A stretch of 64,000 bases of DNA, taken from positions 682,001 to 746,000 of the forward strand of contig CP136956.1 of NCBI GenBank assembly GCA_033105485.1. Direction: 5' to 3'. The position numbers and the translations under genes are program-made. Below, piece after piece: positions 24,909 to 33,451 of the stretch. The notes under the pieces are model-generated. The model did not search any database and was not told the DNA's origin. It saw only the letters and a list, made by a program, of their open reading frames with translations. Origin of the DNA: LVI-A0039 sp033105485. GTDB lineage: Bacteria > Bacillota_I > Bacilli_A > UBA3375. The number at the start of each line of letters is the position of its first letter. Within the stretch, counting starts at the first letter, position 1.

Positions 24909-25056
24909 ATATAAAGTGGCACGTTACAATTTATTAATCTTTCATCAATGACTATATGATATATAGTGCTGTTAAATATCGTTTAATAAGTTTAAAACAG
25001 TAAATAAATTTATTCTCTTAGATTTTATATACTACGGAAAAAATTTCTTTATATGC

Positions 25057-25062
25057 TATAAT
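25057..25062 (+). promoter_or_regulatory. Extended -10 promoter of the RpiR-family gene
   Basis: TATAAT preceded by TGC, 20 bp upstream of the ATG; no clear -35. Confidence 0.6.
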
Positions 25063-25082
25063 ATGTATAATAAAGGAGTTTT

Positions 25083-25832
25083 ATGAAATATTTATACAAC
25101 GATGAACTAACACCAACTGAAATCGAAATTTCAGATACTATATCAGAGCATTTAGATGAAGTGCCTACACTTACGATTACTAAGCTAGCTGAACTTTGTA
25201 ATGTATCACCGTCTAAAATTACTAAGTACGCTAAACGTCTTGGTTTCAATGGGTACAAAGAGTTCCAATATCAACTGAAAAATGATAGATACAAAACTGA
25301 AGATAAGGGTAGTAGTTTTGAATATCAAAAAGAAAAAATCTTACAGTTCTTTGATTCGTTTTCAATCAGTAAAATGGAAACATTAAAGAAAATGATCTTA
25401 ACTAGTGAAAAAACATATTTGTTTGGACGTGGACCAAGTTTAAAAGTATGTGAATACTACGAACCACGTTTACGTGTTGCTACTAATAAAAATATTGTTG
25501 CTAACTACGATGAATACTTATTCGACTTAGATATGCAGGGACATACACAAAATAGTGAACAAAAATTAATGATTGTTTTAACTGTAAGTGGGAAAAGCCA
25601 AAAGGTACGTGAAGTTTTACAAACTGCGAAAAAACGTGGAATGAAAACTGTATGTATGAGTGCTTACTACAACCAAAGGTTAGAAACTGAATCTGATTTA
25701 TACATCAACTTATTAGATCGTAAAGAAATTTTTGACAAAAGTTTAATTCGTGGACGTACATTATTCTACATCTACTTAGAAATCTTAACTCAAGACTTTG
25801 TTGAAAACCCAGTAACTGAAGAAGAAAAATAA
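25083..25832 (+). CDS. RpiR/MurR-family transcriptional regulator
   Basis: The 249-residue protein has an N-terminal HTH_6 domain (about 1-75; TITKLAELCNVSPSKITKYA is the helix-turn-helix). A SIS sugar-phosphate-binding domain follows (about 100-240; LFGRGPSLKVCEYYEPRL and LTVSGKSQKVREVLQTAKK). Such proteins sense phosphosugars. It is divergent from adhE across a region with repeated ATTTTCC/GGAAAAT boxes, so control of adhE or of fermentation by a sugar phosphate is plausible. Other RpiR targets, for example mupG, cannot be excluded. Ribosome site AAAGGAGTTTT. Confidence 0.9.
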   Translation: MKYLYNDELTPTEIEISDTISEHLDEVPTLTITKLAELCNVSPSKITKYAKRLGFNGYKEFQYQLKNDRYKTEDKGSSFEYQKEKILQFFDSFSISKMETLKKMILTSEKTYLFGRGPSLKVCEYYEPRLRVATNKNIVANYDEYLFDLDMQGHTQNSEQKLMIVLTVSGKSQKVREVLQTAKKRGMKTVCMSAYYNQRLETESDLYINLLDRKEIFDKSLIRGRTLFYIYLEILTQDFVENPVTEEEK

Positions 25833-25843
25833 TTATAACTTGA

Positions 25844-25872
25844 AAGTATCCAATTATATTGGGTATTTTTTA
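25844..25872 (+). terminator. Terminator of RpiR-family gene
   Basis: AAGTATCC-N9-GGGTATT with G-T pairs, followed by TTTTTATTT. Confidence 0.65.
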
Positions 25873-25961
25873 TTTGACACATATAATCTGAAGATGTTAA
25901 ATAGGCACTTGTGCAAGAGTTCTTAACCTATGTTAGAATATTTAAAACAAGGAGGATTTAC

Positions 25962-26354
25962 ATGGAACAAACATTTATTTTTATTAAGCCCGATGTATTC
26001 GATCGTGGTCTAGAAGATCAAGTAGATATGGAAATTAAAGCTATTGCGAGCCAGTATGAATTAGAGGTAACTAAAGAACATAAAGGGATTTTATCAACTG
26101 AGTTTTTAGCATACCACTATGCTGTGCACTTAGATAAACCATTCTATGAAGAGCTTGTTGAAGATTTAGAAAATAAGCCTTTTCATGCATATGTACTAAC
26201 GGGAGAAGATGCAGTCAACGTTGGACTGAATCGTATTAAGATGATCATTCGTGGAAAATACTCAATTGATAAAGTAGAAAACTCAATACACTCATCAGAT
26301 CAAATTAGAACTGCTAAGTATGAGATTAACAACTTTAATCGATTTTATAACTAA
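25962..26354 (+). CDS. ndk: Nucleoside diphosphate kinase (divergent)
   Basis: The 130-residue protein has the Ndk elements: an N-terminal FIFIKPDVFDRGL with the ATP-contacting Lys, and ENSIHSSDQIRTAKYEI with the phospho-accepting His at about 110. The family usually reads NxxHGSD at that site, so HSSD is an unusual Gly-to-Ser change. Overall similarity is lower than expected for a housekeeping Ndk. It should move the gamma-phosphate between NTPs and NDPs. ATG 25962 follows AAGGAGGATTTAC; an upstream in-frame ATG lacks support. It is monocistronic. Confidence 0.82.
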   Translation: MEQTFIFIKPDVFDRGLEDQVDMEIKAIASQYELEVTKEHKGILSTEFLAYHYAVHLDKPFYEELVEDLENKPFHAYVLTGEDAVNVGLNRIKMIIRGKYSIDKVENSIHSSDQIRTAKYEINNFNRFYN

Positions 26355-26356
26355 AG

Positions 26357-26386
26357 AAAGTATCCAAGCTAAGCTTGGATACTTTT
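26357..26386. terminator. Bidirectional terminator after ndk
   Basis: AAAGTATCCAAGC-TAA-GCTTGGATACTTT followed by T residues; separates convergent genes. Confidence 0.93.
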
Positions 26387-26399
26387 CTTATTATCTAGT

Positions 26400-26741
26400 T
26401 TAGAACTCTAAACCTGTTTCACGCATCATTTCTTTTGCAGAAAATAACTGATCAGGTGCAACATAAATTTCTAACTCACCACCGTTATCAACAATTGCTT
26501 TCGCACCTTTTAAACCAATAACATGGTTAACTTCGCGAATCGCTTTGATTGCTGACATTTTAGTTGAACCAGTATACGGTTTAACTGTCACGACCTCAGC
26601 TGCAGTTCCGCTTTTATTAAAAGCTTGAGCCTGTTGTCTTTGGCTTTGACTTGCATTCCCTAATGATTCTACTCCATTACTCTTACTTTTAGCAAGTAAA
26701 ATAATGATTACAACTAATAATCCTATAATAATAATTGACAT
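26400..26741 (-). CDS. Membrane-anchored ribosomal L7/L12 C-terminal-domain-like protein
   Basis: The 113-residue protein has an N-terminal membrane helix (about 2-17), a Gln/Ser-rich linker (18-47) and a C-terminal domain (about 48-113). That domain follows the L7/L12 CTD pattern: KMSAIKAIREVNHVIGLKGAK aligns with the KxxxIKxVRxxTGLGLKEAK helix region, and the tail SAKEMMRETGLEF fits the AxxLKxxLEEAGA helix. The ribosomal L12 N-terminal dimerisation part is replaced by a membrane anchor. In L12 this surface recruits GTPase factors; here the role is unknown. The domain match is by eye but quite regular. Confidence 0.65.
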   Translation of the reverse strand: MSIIIIGLLVVIIILLAKSKSNGVESLGNASQSQRQQAQAFNKSGTAAEVVTVKPYTGSTKMSAIKAIREVNHVIGLKGAKAIVDNGGELEIYVAPDQLFSAKEMMRETGLEF

Positions 26742-26769
26742 ATGTCCTCCTTACAATAAATTGTAGCAT

Positions 26770-26798
26770 AAAAAAACTACCCAATTCCAATTGAGTAG
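26770..26798 (-). terminator. Terminator of GNAT gene
   Basis: CTACTCAATT...AATTGGGTAG with one G-T pair, then T7 on the minus strand. Confidence 0.8.
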
Positions 26799-26809
26799 CT
26801 ATATATTAT

Positions 26810-27061
26810 TTAAATTAATGATAACTTGTAGTCTTGTGACATAATTCTATAGTATGAACAATGTACTTTACAAATCTCATGATCATGGTTTCCAACTATA
26901 TATTTAACTAAGTTTTGGGCATACCCATTCTCTCTAAACCCCGGAAAAATATACGTTTGGATGATTTCCATTCCTTCGTGCGTTTTATTATATTTAACAT
27001 ATCCAGCTTCAATGTTATCGATTAAGATTGAAACTTTGTCGTCAGTAACTTTGTAGCTCAT
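26810..27061 (-). CDS. Small GNAT-like acetyltransferase (YjdJ type)
   Basis: The 83-residue protein matches the minimal GNAT-like family (PF14542 type): a short beta-hairpin with AGYVKYNKTHEGMEIIQTYI, then the acetyl-CoA loop PGFRENGYAQNLVKYIV. Members are shorter than classical GNATs. The substrate is unknown. It is monocistronic with ribosome site TAGGAGATTT. Confidence 0.72.
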   Translation of the reverse strand: MSYKVTDDKVSILIDNIEAGYVKYNKTHEGMEIIQTYIFPGFRENGYAQNLVKYIVGNHDHEICKVHCSYYRIMSQDYKLSLI

Positions 27062-27239
27062 AAATCTCCTAATTCATAATGATAGCATTTAAAATGCTTC
27101 AATAACATTTTAGCACCAATTGTTAACATTCACTATATTATTGCACAATATTAGGATGCAACAATTTAAATGTCAATAAAATTTAACATTAACGACACTT
27201 TTTCAATATATAATTTGTTTATAAATTTTGAGGAGAAAA

Positions 27240-27875
27240 ATGAATATATTAACAATCGATGTAGGGTTGGATTTTTTAAATAAACTTAGAGAAATTTCAA
27301 TTTTGCAGATTTACGAATTGGATTTAAATACCTCGTTTTTAGACACAAGAGATTCAAACATCATTCTAATTGATATTGATACTCTTTATCAGGATAAGCT
27401 TGCTATAAGCAGTTTCCTAAGAAAAGAAAACAACTTTATAATTTTTCTTAGTTCAAATTATACTAATGATGACCGTCTAAGGTATTATTCTTATGGTGCA
27501 AGTTTAGTAATTAAAAAACCTTGCCATGCAATGGAGCTTTTATATTGCATTAATAATGTATTTAATTACAAAAACAAACTAATGCCAAATTATAAATATG
27601 AAGATGAAAATTTTGTTATTAACTATAAAACACATGAAGTTGAGTTTAGGGGAACACTTATTAAAATGAGTCCGCTATTAGTCGATGCTCTAATTCTACT
27701 AGTTGAAAATCGCGATGTTTATTTAAACCGAGAGGAAATGATTGGTAAATTATACAAGCATAGGGAAGAACCAAAAATAAGAGCGATTGATACTATTATC
27801 ACCAATTTGCGTCACATAACTGATCCCGTGTTATTCGAAACAAAACGAGGTGTTGGTTATAAATACATAGCATAG
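27240..27875 (+). CDS. Orphan OmpR-type response regulator with atypical receiver
   Basis: The 211-residue protein has a receiver-like N-terminal half (1-115) and an OmpR winged-helix half (about 120-211; LNREEMIGKLYKH and the wing TKRGVGYKYI). In the receiver, ILIDID supplies a candidate phospho-Asp and VIKKP the conserved Lys. The acidic pair normally near residue 8-10 is reduced to LTIDVG, so phosphorylation may be weak or absent. No sensor kinase is adjacent. ATG 27240 follows GAGGAGAAAA. An inverted repeat TTGCA-N11-TGCAA (27141-27161) lies upstream. Confidence 0.8.
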   Translation: MNILTIDVGLDFLNKLREISILQIYELDLNTSFLDTRDSNIILIDIDTLYQDKLAISSFLRKENNFIIFLSSNYTNDDRLRYYSYGASLVIKKPCHAMELLYCINNVFNYKNKLMPNYKYEDENFVINYKTHEVEFRGTLIKMSPLLVDALILLVENRDVYLNREEMIGKLYKHREEPKIRAIDTIITNLRHITDPVLFETKRGVGYKYIA

Positions 27876-27877
27876 AA

Positions 27878-27904
27878 AAAGTAGAGCAATATTTGCTCTA
27901 CTTT
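27878..27904. terminator. Bidirectional terminator
   Basis: AAAGTAGAGCAA-TAT-TTGCTCTACTTT between convergent genes. Confidence 0.92.
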
Positions 27905-27905
27905 C

Positions 27906-28769
27906 TTAATGAGTATTTGAAAAGAACACACTACCTGGCACATTATAAACATTACTATCATCAAATAATTGTAAATCTAGCTCATTCTCATCTGCCTTTG
28001 GATAATATGCAACTTGATGTTCCCCGTCATACTCAGTATTATCAAACATTGATTTTCCAGTTATAAATATCCCTTGAAGATGGTCTTGATCATGATTTAC
28101 ATAATCATCTTGTTTAGTAAAAGTAAACTTGATAGAATTAGTCTCACCATAATCTAGACTTTTCAGTTCGATTATTGTATCTTCAGTTATTGGAACATTA
28201 TAAATTGGTTCCTCATTATACACCGTCAAATAACCATCATAATCACCAAACCCAATATAGATATAACCCAAATCGCTTGTATTCTCTACTGTATATATTC
28301 CAGGAGTGATAGTACTTAAATCTAAGACTATTTCTTCTTCTTGCGTCGTAAAATTAAGTACAGTATCTTCTCCACTAAAGCTATCATAAACCATAAAGTC
28401 ATAAGTATCTACATCTTCTGACTGATAGTCGATGAAGTCATCAGGATTCCATTGCCAAGTATCAGTCAATGGCTCAATGTTAAATTTATCATAAAAATCT
28501 TCTTCAGATAAATGCGTATCATCTACAATATCTTCAAAGCTTTGATCTAAATCATATTCAGAGTTACTAGTTATTGGCGGATATAAAATTGCTCCACCAA
28601 TTAATAAGGCTAAAGATGTATACCCCGCTTTAGCTACATTTTTTCGAAGAACAGCTGTTGACTCTTCTGCTGTAATTTGTCTAGTATACTTACTTTGTTG
28701 CTTTATCTTTTTTTGATCATTATGTTTATGATCCTTCGAATTATTGACCTCAAATGGATTACCCTTCAT
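27906..28769 (-). CDS. Membrane-anchored exported beta-repeat protein
   Basis: The 287-residue protein starts MKGNPFEVNN, has a basic cytoplasmic stretch, one membrane helix (about 47-65) and an acidic, beta-rich outside domain. The N-terminal NPFE and the ITPGIYTVEN motif are shared with the protein at 50080-50931; a related motif occurs at 49257-50003. ATG 28769 follows GGGAGCTAAT (an upstream TTG would add four residues). It is the last gene after an ABC-F ATPase and a lipid kinase. No function is known; a surface or envelope role is inferred from topology. Confidence 0.6.
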   Translation of the reverse strand: MKGNPFEVNNSKDHKHNDQKKIKQQSKYTRQITAEESTAVLRKNVAKAGYTSLALLIGGAILYPPITSNSEYDLDQSFEDIVDDTHLSEEDFYDKFNIEPLTDTWQWNPDDFIDYQSEDVDTYDFMVYDSFSGEDTVLNFTTQEEEIVLDLSTITPGIYTVENTSDLGYIYIGFGDYDGYLTVYNEEPIYNVPITEDTIIELKSLDYGETNSIKFTFTKQDDYVNHDQDHLQGIFITGKSMFDNTEYDGEHQVAYYPKADENELDLQLFDDSNVYNVPGSVFFSNTH

Positions 28770-28794
28770 ATTAGCTCCCAACTATATTAACTTA

Positions 28795-29565
28795 TTATCC
28801 TAATCTAATTTTGATTGTACCTGCGTGTTTTATTTTATATGTATCAGTTGCCTCGCGGACCTCACCATCACACTCAGCTATATAAGGTTCATCTAGCTTA
28901 ATTGCTATCTCACTACCGGTTTTAATCGTTACGTATTTTGTTAACTTATCATGTATCCCAAAGAAAACAGTTGGAAATACAGCAGCTAATGTGCGTCTCA
29001 TCGCATTTCCGATAACACATACTTCAACTGTTGGTTCAGTAATATTTGCATTTGGAGTTATTTTCATTCCGCCACCGAAATACTTACTATTTTGAACCGC
29101 TATTAAAAAACTATTTTTCGTATTAATAACTTCTCCATCAATTGTAATTGTTGCATTTAGCAGATTAGTACTAGTTAAACCTTTGTATACATTCTTGAAA
29201 TAAGAAAACTTATTTTTTGATTTATCTTCTTCCACTAATTTACAAACTAACGCACCAAATCCTACATCAAATCCATTAAGATACTTGTATCCATTTGCTG
29301 AAAAGATTGCAATTTCTTGATACTCACTCGTTAAATCACGAGCTAAATCGTTTCCAGTTCCACTCTTCACAATTGTAAGACGTGGATATTCAATACATTT
29401 ATTGACAAAATTATTGATGGTACCATCACCACCATATAAAACTACTTCATCATTACTCTTTAAATTTAAAAAGAAAGCCGAACTTAAAGAAGAAACATCA
29501 AGCATTTCGCTCGATGTTTTCTTACTTCCGGATTTACTTAATTTATTATAAACATAATATTTCAT
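28795..29565 (-). CDS. Diacylglycerol kinase-family lipid kinase
   Basis: The 256-residue protein has the DAGK catalytic motif GGDGT (VVLYGGDGTINNF, about residue 45), the downstream KSGTGNDLARDL and a C-terminal beta-sandwich with QNSKYFGGGMKITPNA. This is the DgkB/YegS-type soluble lipid kinase that recycles diacylglycerol from membrane lipid turnover. It is shorter than usual (about 300), with an abbreviated N-terminus. It lies between the ABC-F gene (17 nt upstream) and the exported protein gene. Confidence 0.88.
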   Translation of the reverse strand: MKYYVYNKLSKSGSKKTSSEMLDVSSLSSAFFLNLKSNDEVVLYGGDGTINNFVNKCIEYPRLTIVKSGTGNDLARDLTSEYQEIAIFSANGYKYLNGFDVGFGALVCKLVEEDKSKNKFSYFKNVYKGLTSTNLLNATITIDGEVINTKNSFLIAVQNSKYFGGGMKITPNANITEPTVEVCVIGNAMRRTLAAVFPTVFFGIHDKLTKYVTIKTGSEIAIKLDEPYIAECDGEVREATDTYKIKHAGTIKIRLG

Positions 29566-29582
29566 AAAACCTCAACTAATAA

Positions 29583-31202
29583 TTATTTATTGTATAACTC
29601 TTCTACTTTTGCTTGTGCATTTTTATCTTCAGTATACTCTTCGAATGTACCATTGTACATGAAAGCTCCATTAGGCGTAATCTCTACGATTTTGTTAGCA
29701 ATTGATTCGATTAAACTTAAATCGTGAGAACTGAATAATAATCCACCTTTAAATCTTTCTAAACCTTCGTTTACAGACTGAATTGACTCTAAGTCTAAGT
29801 GGTTTGTTGGCTGATCTAAAATTAATGTATTTCTGTTTCTAACCATAAGTCTAGAGAACATCATACGCATTTTTTCTCCCCCTGAAAGAATTTTAACTTT
29901 CTTTAAAGGTTCTTCTTTACTGAATAACATTTTACCTAAGAATCCACGGATGTAAGCATCTGCTTGTTCTTTAGAGTATTCACGTAACCAGTCAATTAAG
30001 TTGATTTTCTCATCTTGGAAGTACTCACTGTAGTCTTTCGGGAAGTAATCTGTTTCAACAGTAATTCCCCATTTTACAGAACCGCTGTCTGCATCTTTTT
30101 CACCTGCTAAGATTTCGAATAATTCTGTAATTAATTTATCATCACGAGATACAAATGCAACTTTTTCTCCACCGTTAATAACGAAGTTTACATTCTCAAA
30201 TAATTTACCTTCACTATCACTTGCTTCTAACTTTTCAACATCTACGACATCTTTCCCTAATTCACGCTCAGGATCTAATTGAATGTATGGATATTGTCTA
30301 CTACTTGGTGATATATCATCAAGAGTAATTTTCTCTAACATCTTCTTACGAGAAGTTGCTTGTTTAGATTTAGATGCATTCGCACTGAACCTAGCGATGA
30401 AGTCTTGAAGTTGTTTAATTTGATCTTCTTTTTGTTGGTTTGACTTACTCATAAGCTCTTGAGCAAGCTGACTTGATTCACGCCAGAAGTCATAATTACC
30501 AACGTATAATTTTGCTTTTTGGAAATCAATATCAACAATGTGCGTACATACATTATTTAAGAAGTGACGATCGTGAGAAACTACGATTACTGTTTTATCG
30601 AAATCAATTAAGAAATCTTCTAACCATTTAATTGCCTTGAAGTCAAGGTGGTTAGTAGGCTCATCTAGAATTAAAACATCTGGACTACCGAATAACGCAC
30701 GAGCAAGTAAGATCTTAACTTTATCACTTGCACCTACTTCAGCCATAGACATGTGGTAGTTACTTGTTTCTAAACTTAAACCATCTAATAATTTACTAAC
30801 TTCAGTTTCAGCTTCCCATCCACCAAGAGTTGCGAATTCTTCTTCTAAGTTTGCTGCCTTGATTCCATCAGCTTCACTGAAGTCTGGTTTTGCGTATAAA
30901 GCATCTTTAGTAGACATAATTGTATATAGTTCTTCATATCCACTAATAACAGCTTGCATTACTGTAAACTCATCAAACTCATAGTGATCTTGTTTTAAAG
31001 TACTGATACGAGTATCCTTACTTACTTGTACTTCACCAGTAGTTGAATCATATTCCTTTGATAAGATTTTTAGGAAAGTTGATTTCCCAGCCCCATTGGC
31101 TCCGATAACACCATAACAGTTACCGTTAGTAAATTTTAAATTTACATTTTCGAATAATTTTTTTGTTGAATAAACAACAGATAAGTTATTTACTGAAAGC
31201 AT
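29583..31202 (-). CDS. ykpA: ABC-F family ATPase (YkpA/YbiT type)
   Basis: The 539-residue protein has two ABC domains and no membrane helices. The first has Walker A GANGAGKST, a degenerate signature (MAEVGASDKVKILLARALF) and Walker B VLILDEPTNHLD. The second has LSGGEKMRMMFSRLM and TLILDQPTNHLD, with Gln in place of the usual catalytic-dyad Glu. The degenerate first signature is typical of the YkpA/YbiT branch, which binds ribosomes and tunes translation rather than transport. ATG 31202 follows AAGGAGAAAT; an upstream start would add eight residues. Confidence 0.9.
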   Translation of the reverse strand: MLSVNNLSVVYSTKKLFENVNLKFTNGNCYGVIGANGAGKSTFLKILSKEYDSTTGEVQVSKDTRISTLKQDHYEFDEFTVMQAVISGYEELYTIMSTKDALYAKPDFSEADGIKAANLEEEFATLGGWEAETEVSKLLDGLSLETSNYHMSMAEVGASDKVKILLARALFGSPDVLILDEPTNHLDFKAIKWLEDFLIDFDKTVIVVSHDRHFLNNVCTHIVDIDFQKAKLYVGNYDFWRESSQLAQELMSKSNQQKEDQIKQLQDFIARFSANASKSKQATSRKKMLEKITLDDISPSSRQYPYIQLDPERELGKDVVDVEKLEASDSEGKLFENVNFVINGGEKVAFVSRDDKLITELFEILAGEKDADSGSVKWGITVETDYFPKDYSEYFQDEKINLIDWLREYSKEQADAYIRGFLGKMLFSKEEPLKKVKILSGGEKMRMMFSRLMVRNRNTLILDQPTNHLDLESIQSVNEGLERFKGGLLFSSHDLSLIESIANKIVEITPNGAFMYNGTFEEYTEDKNAQAKVEELYNK

Positions 31203-31666
31203 ATTTCTCCTTAAGTATTTTTTCAATCCATTATATTATAACATGGAGCAATAATTGGTATTATATTAAATAATGCTAGATTTTAACTTTCAATTAAAAA
31301 AAAATCGATAATAATGTGATTTGCTATGCAAGATTGTATTGTCCGAGAAAATATACTAGCAACTCATGAAAATTCAACATTCAGCACGTTTATATGTTTA
31401 TATTAATATTGATAAATAACTCCTAGATAATTCATATTAAATTAAAAAGAACACAGCAACAACACTGTGATCTTAAATTTATTATAAATTTTGAAAAATG
31501 TAACTATTAAAAATGCCTATTTTATGAAATAAATTTGCATATTATAAATATTAAATGATTGGTATTAGGGTAATAGACAATATAAAAGTTACAATTATAT
31601 TTTAACTAAATATTGAGATAGAATTGTTAAAAATATTTATCATACATATCATGAATATTCACATTT
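31203..31666. other. AT-rich gene-poor gap
   Basis: About 460 bp with no plausible gene on either strand and stops in all frames. It holds the ABC-F promoter (minus-strand TATAAT preceded by TGT, about 31240) and a terminator-like hairpin at 31444-31473. The rest shows nothing recognisable. Confidence 0.6.
31444..31473 (-). terminator. Terminator-like hairpin in the gap
   Basis: AGAACACAG-N8-CTGTGATCT (one mismatch) followed by TTTTTAATTT on the minus strand. It may be the terminator of the lost gene whose remnant lies at 31667-31900. Confidence 0.55.
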
Positions 31667-31900
31667 TCACATCTTATTATAGTTATAAAATATTTTATAA
31701 CTCGTTGTAAAACTTGCAGCTAATTCATCCCAAGTCATATAATTAACACCATCAAGACTAAATTTCATATTATTTGTAGTTCCATAAGAACCATATACAT
31801 AGTATTCATCACTATCAGCTACTAAATCGAAATATATAAACAGACTTCTAATTCGAACTGCAAAATCACCTGTATTTGTAATTGGCACAAGAGGTACAAA
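31667..31900 (-). pseudogene. Remnant of an unidentified gene
   Basis: An open stretch of about 78 codons (including PITNTGDFAVRIRSLFIYF and SLDGVNYMTWDELAASF) begins right after the terminator of the upstream gene, with no ribosome site or good start. It ends in TGA, a stop the real genes avoid. It is followed by multiply interrupted AT-rich sequence and an isolated terminator. It looks like a gene piece left by deletion. The protein family is not recognised. Confidence 0.35.
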
Positions 31901-31903
31901 ATA

Positions 31904-31931
31904 TAAAAAAGAAGACTATTTCTAGTCTTCT
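31904..31931 (-). terminator. Terminator after the upp-31946 operon
   Basis: GAAGACTA-N4-TAGTCTTC followed by T6 on the minus strand. Confidence 0.9.
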
Positions 31932-31945
31932 CTAAGTGTTATATA

Positions 31946-32728
31946 TTAGCTAATAAGTACACGTACTTTCGCTTTATTAATATTAATATCCTTAAACTTA
32001 GCACTATCTACTTTAAGAACAATTTCTTTATATGTTTTAGCTTTAAGTCTAACCGTCTGATGCATGTTAAGCTTTAACTCATTCTCAACATCTACAAAAC
32101 GAATCTTAATATGTTCAATTAATAAATTATCTTCATTACTAATATTTTTAATAATACAATTTATTAACTCTTTATCACCTTTACGTTTAACCGATTTAAT
32201 GTGTAACTTAACATTGTTTTGGTTATCTTTACGTAATTTCGAGTACTCATTATTTAAAGGTGGTAAGTTTTGAGTAAGTGCTATTGTATTTGAAATTTCC
32301 GGTTGCTTAATAAGTTCAATTTTTGCACGTGGTTTTTTGTATTCCGCTTGCAAGTCATATTTCTTAATTAAGTGTGCGATATTAGATTCAATAGCAGTTT
32401 TATACTCATATGTAACAATTGTATCGTCAATTTGAAGTGGGCGATTATTTGGTGAAAATACAAGGAATGCTTGAACATCACCACTTACTAATACAAATTC
32501 TGAAGGATGCATCTTATATACATCTTTTGAATGTTTGAAACTATTTAAATTAATATTTAAATCGTTCATGTGTGGGTTATACATAATGTATAACTCCTTA
32601 TAAACATTATCTCGTTTAGTTTGCCCAACTAACTTTATTCCGATTTTGTTATGTTTTGCTAAAACTTCCGCATGCATCTCAATATCATTTTTATACTTTA
32701 ACAAACTATTTGGAATTTCAATATGCAC
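31946..32728 (-). CDS. Hypothetical protein downstream of upp
   Basis: The 260-residue protein has no signal peptide or membrane helix. Two beta-rich parts (about 1-120 and 165-260) are joined by a basic, Pro/Asn-rich linker, and it has many Lys, Asn and Ile. The C-terminal part has an Ig-like alternation (ELINCIIKNISNEDNLLIEH...KEIVLKVDS). It follows upp by 14 nt and shares its terminator. I do not recognise a family and infer no function. Confidence 0.7.
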   Translation of the reverse strand: MHIEIPNSLLKYKNDIEMHAEVLAKHNKIGIKLVGQTKRDNVYKELYIMYNPHMNDLNINLNSFKHSKDVYKMHPSEFVLVSGDVQAFLVFSPNNRPLQIDDTIVTYEYKTAIESNIAHLIKKYDLQAEYKKPRAKIELIKQPEISNTIALTQNLPPLNNEYSKLRKDNQNNVKLHIKSVKRKGDKELINCIIKNISNEDNLLIEHIKIRFVDVENELKLNMHQTVRLKAKTYKEIVLKVDSAKFKDININKAKVRVLIS

Positions 32729-32742
32729 AATCTCTCCTTTTA

Positions 32743-33366
32743 CTACTTAGTCCCAAAGATTCGGTCACCTGCGTCACCTAATCCTGGAACAATATATCCT
32801 TTTTCATTTAGTTTTTCATCTAATGCTGCTAAATATAAGTCAACATCTGGATGAGCTGCTTCAAACGCTTCTACACCTTCAGGACAACCAACTAAACAAA
32901 TTAATTTAATTGATTTAGCTCCACGTTCTTTTAATTTATCAACCGCCATAATACTACTTCCACCTGTTGCTAGCATTGGATCTACTACAAACACATCACG
33001 CTCATCTAGCTTATCTGGGAATTTAGCAAAATATTCTACAGCTTCTAATGTTTCTTCATCACGATATAATCCTACGTGTCCAATTCTTGCAGTTGGAACT
33101 AAATTAGTAATTCCTTCTACCATTCCTAGACCAGCACGTAAAATTGGTACAATTACCATTTTCTTTCCATCAATAAATGGAGCATCAAAATCAATAATTG
33201 GTGTTTTAATTGCTTTTGTTGTTAATGGTAAATCACGAGTTACTTCGTATACCATTAAACCTGAAATTTCAGATACAATTTTTCTGAATTCATATGTAGT
33301 TGTTTTCTCTTCACGAAGTAATGAAACTTTGTGTTGAATCAATGGGTGGTTAAGTACTTTTGCCAT
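32743..33366 (-). CDS. upp: Uracil phosphoribosyltransferase
   Basis: The 207-residue enzyme matches Upp throughout: MVIVPILRAGLGMVEG, the PRPP loop VFVVDPMLATGGSS and the C-terminal PGLGDAGDRIFGTK uracil-binding region. It makes UMP from uracil and PRPP for salvage. Ribosome site TAGGAGATATT. The following hypothetical gene is in the same transcript. Confidence 0.98.
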   Translation of the reverse strand: MAKVLNHPLIQHKVSLLREEKTTTYEFRKIVSEISGLMVYEVTRDLPLTTKAIKTPIIDFDAPFIDGKKMVIVPILRAGLGMVEGITNLVPTARIGHVGLYRDEETLEAVEYFAKFPDKLDERDVFVVDPMLATGGSSIMAVDKLKERGAKSIKLICLVGCPEGVEAFEAAHPDVDLYLAALDEKLNEKGYIVPGLGDAGDRIFGTK

Positions 33367-33397
33367 AATATCTCCTAAGCTTTCTATCTAAATATAA

Positions 33398-33419
33398 CAC
33401 ACCTTTAAATAAAGGTGTG
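33398..33419 (-). terminator. Hairpin between pyk and upp
   Basis: CACACCTTT-N4-AAAGGTGTG, followed by a weak T-rich stretch on the minus strand; probably the pfkA-pyk terminator. Confidence 0.65.
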
Positions 33420-33451
33420 CTATTAATCATATTTTATATTGTAGTTATAAA

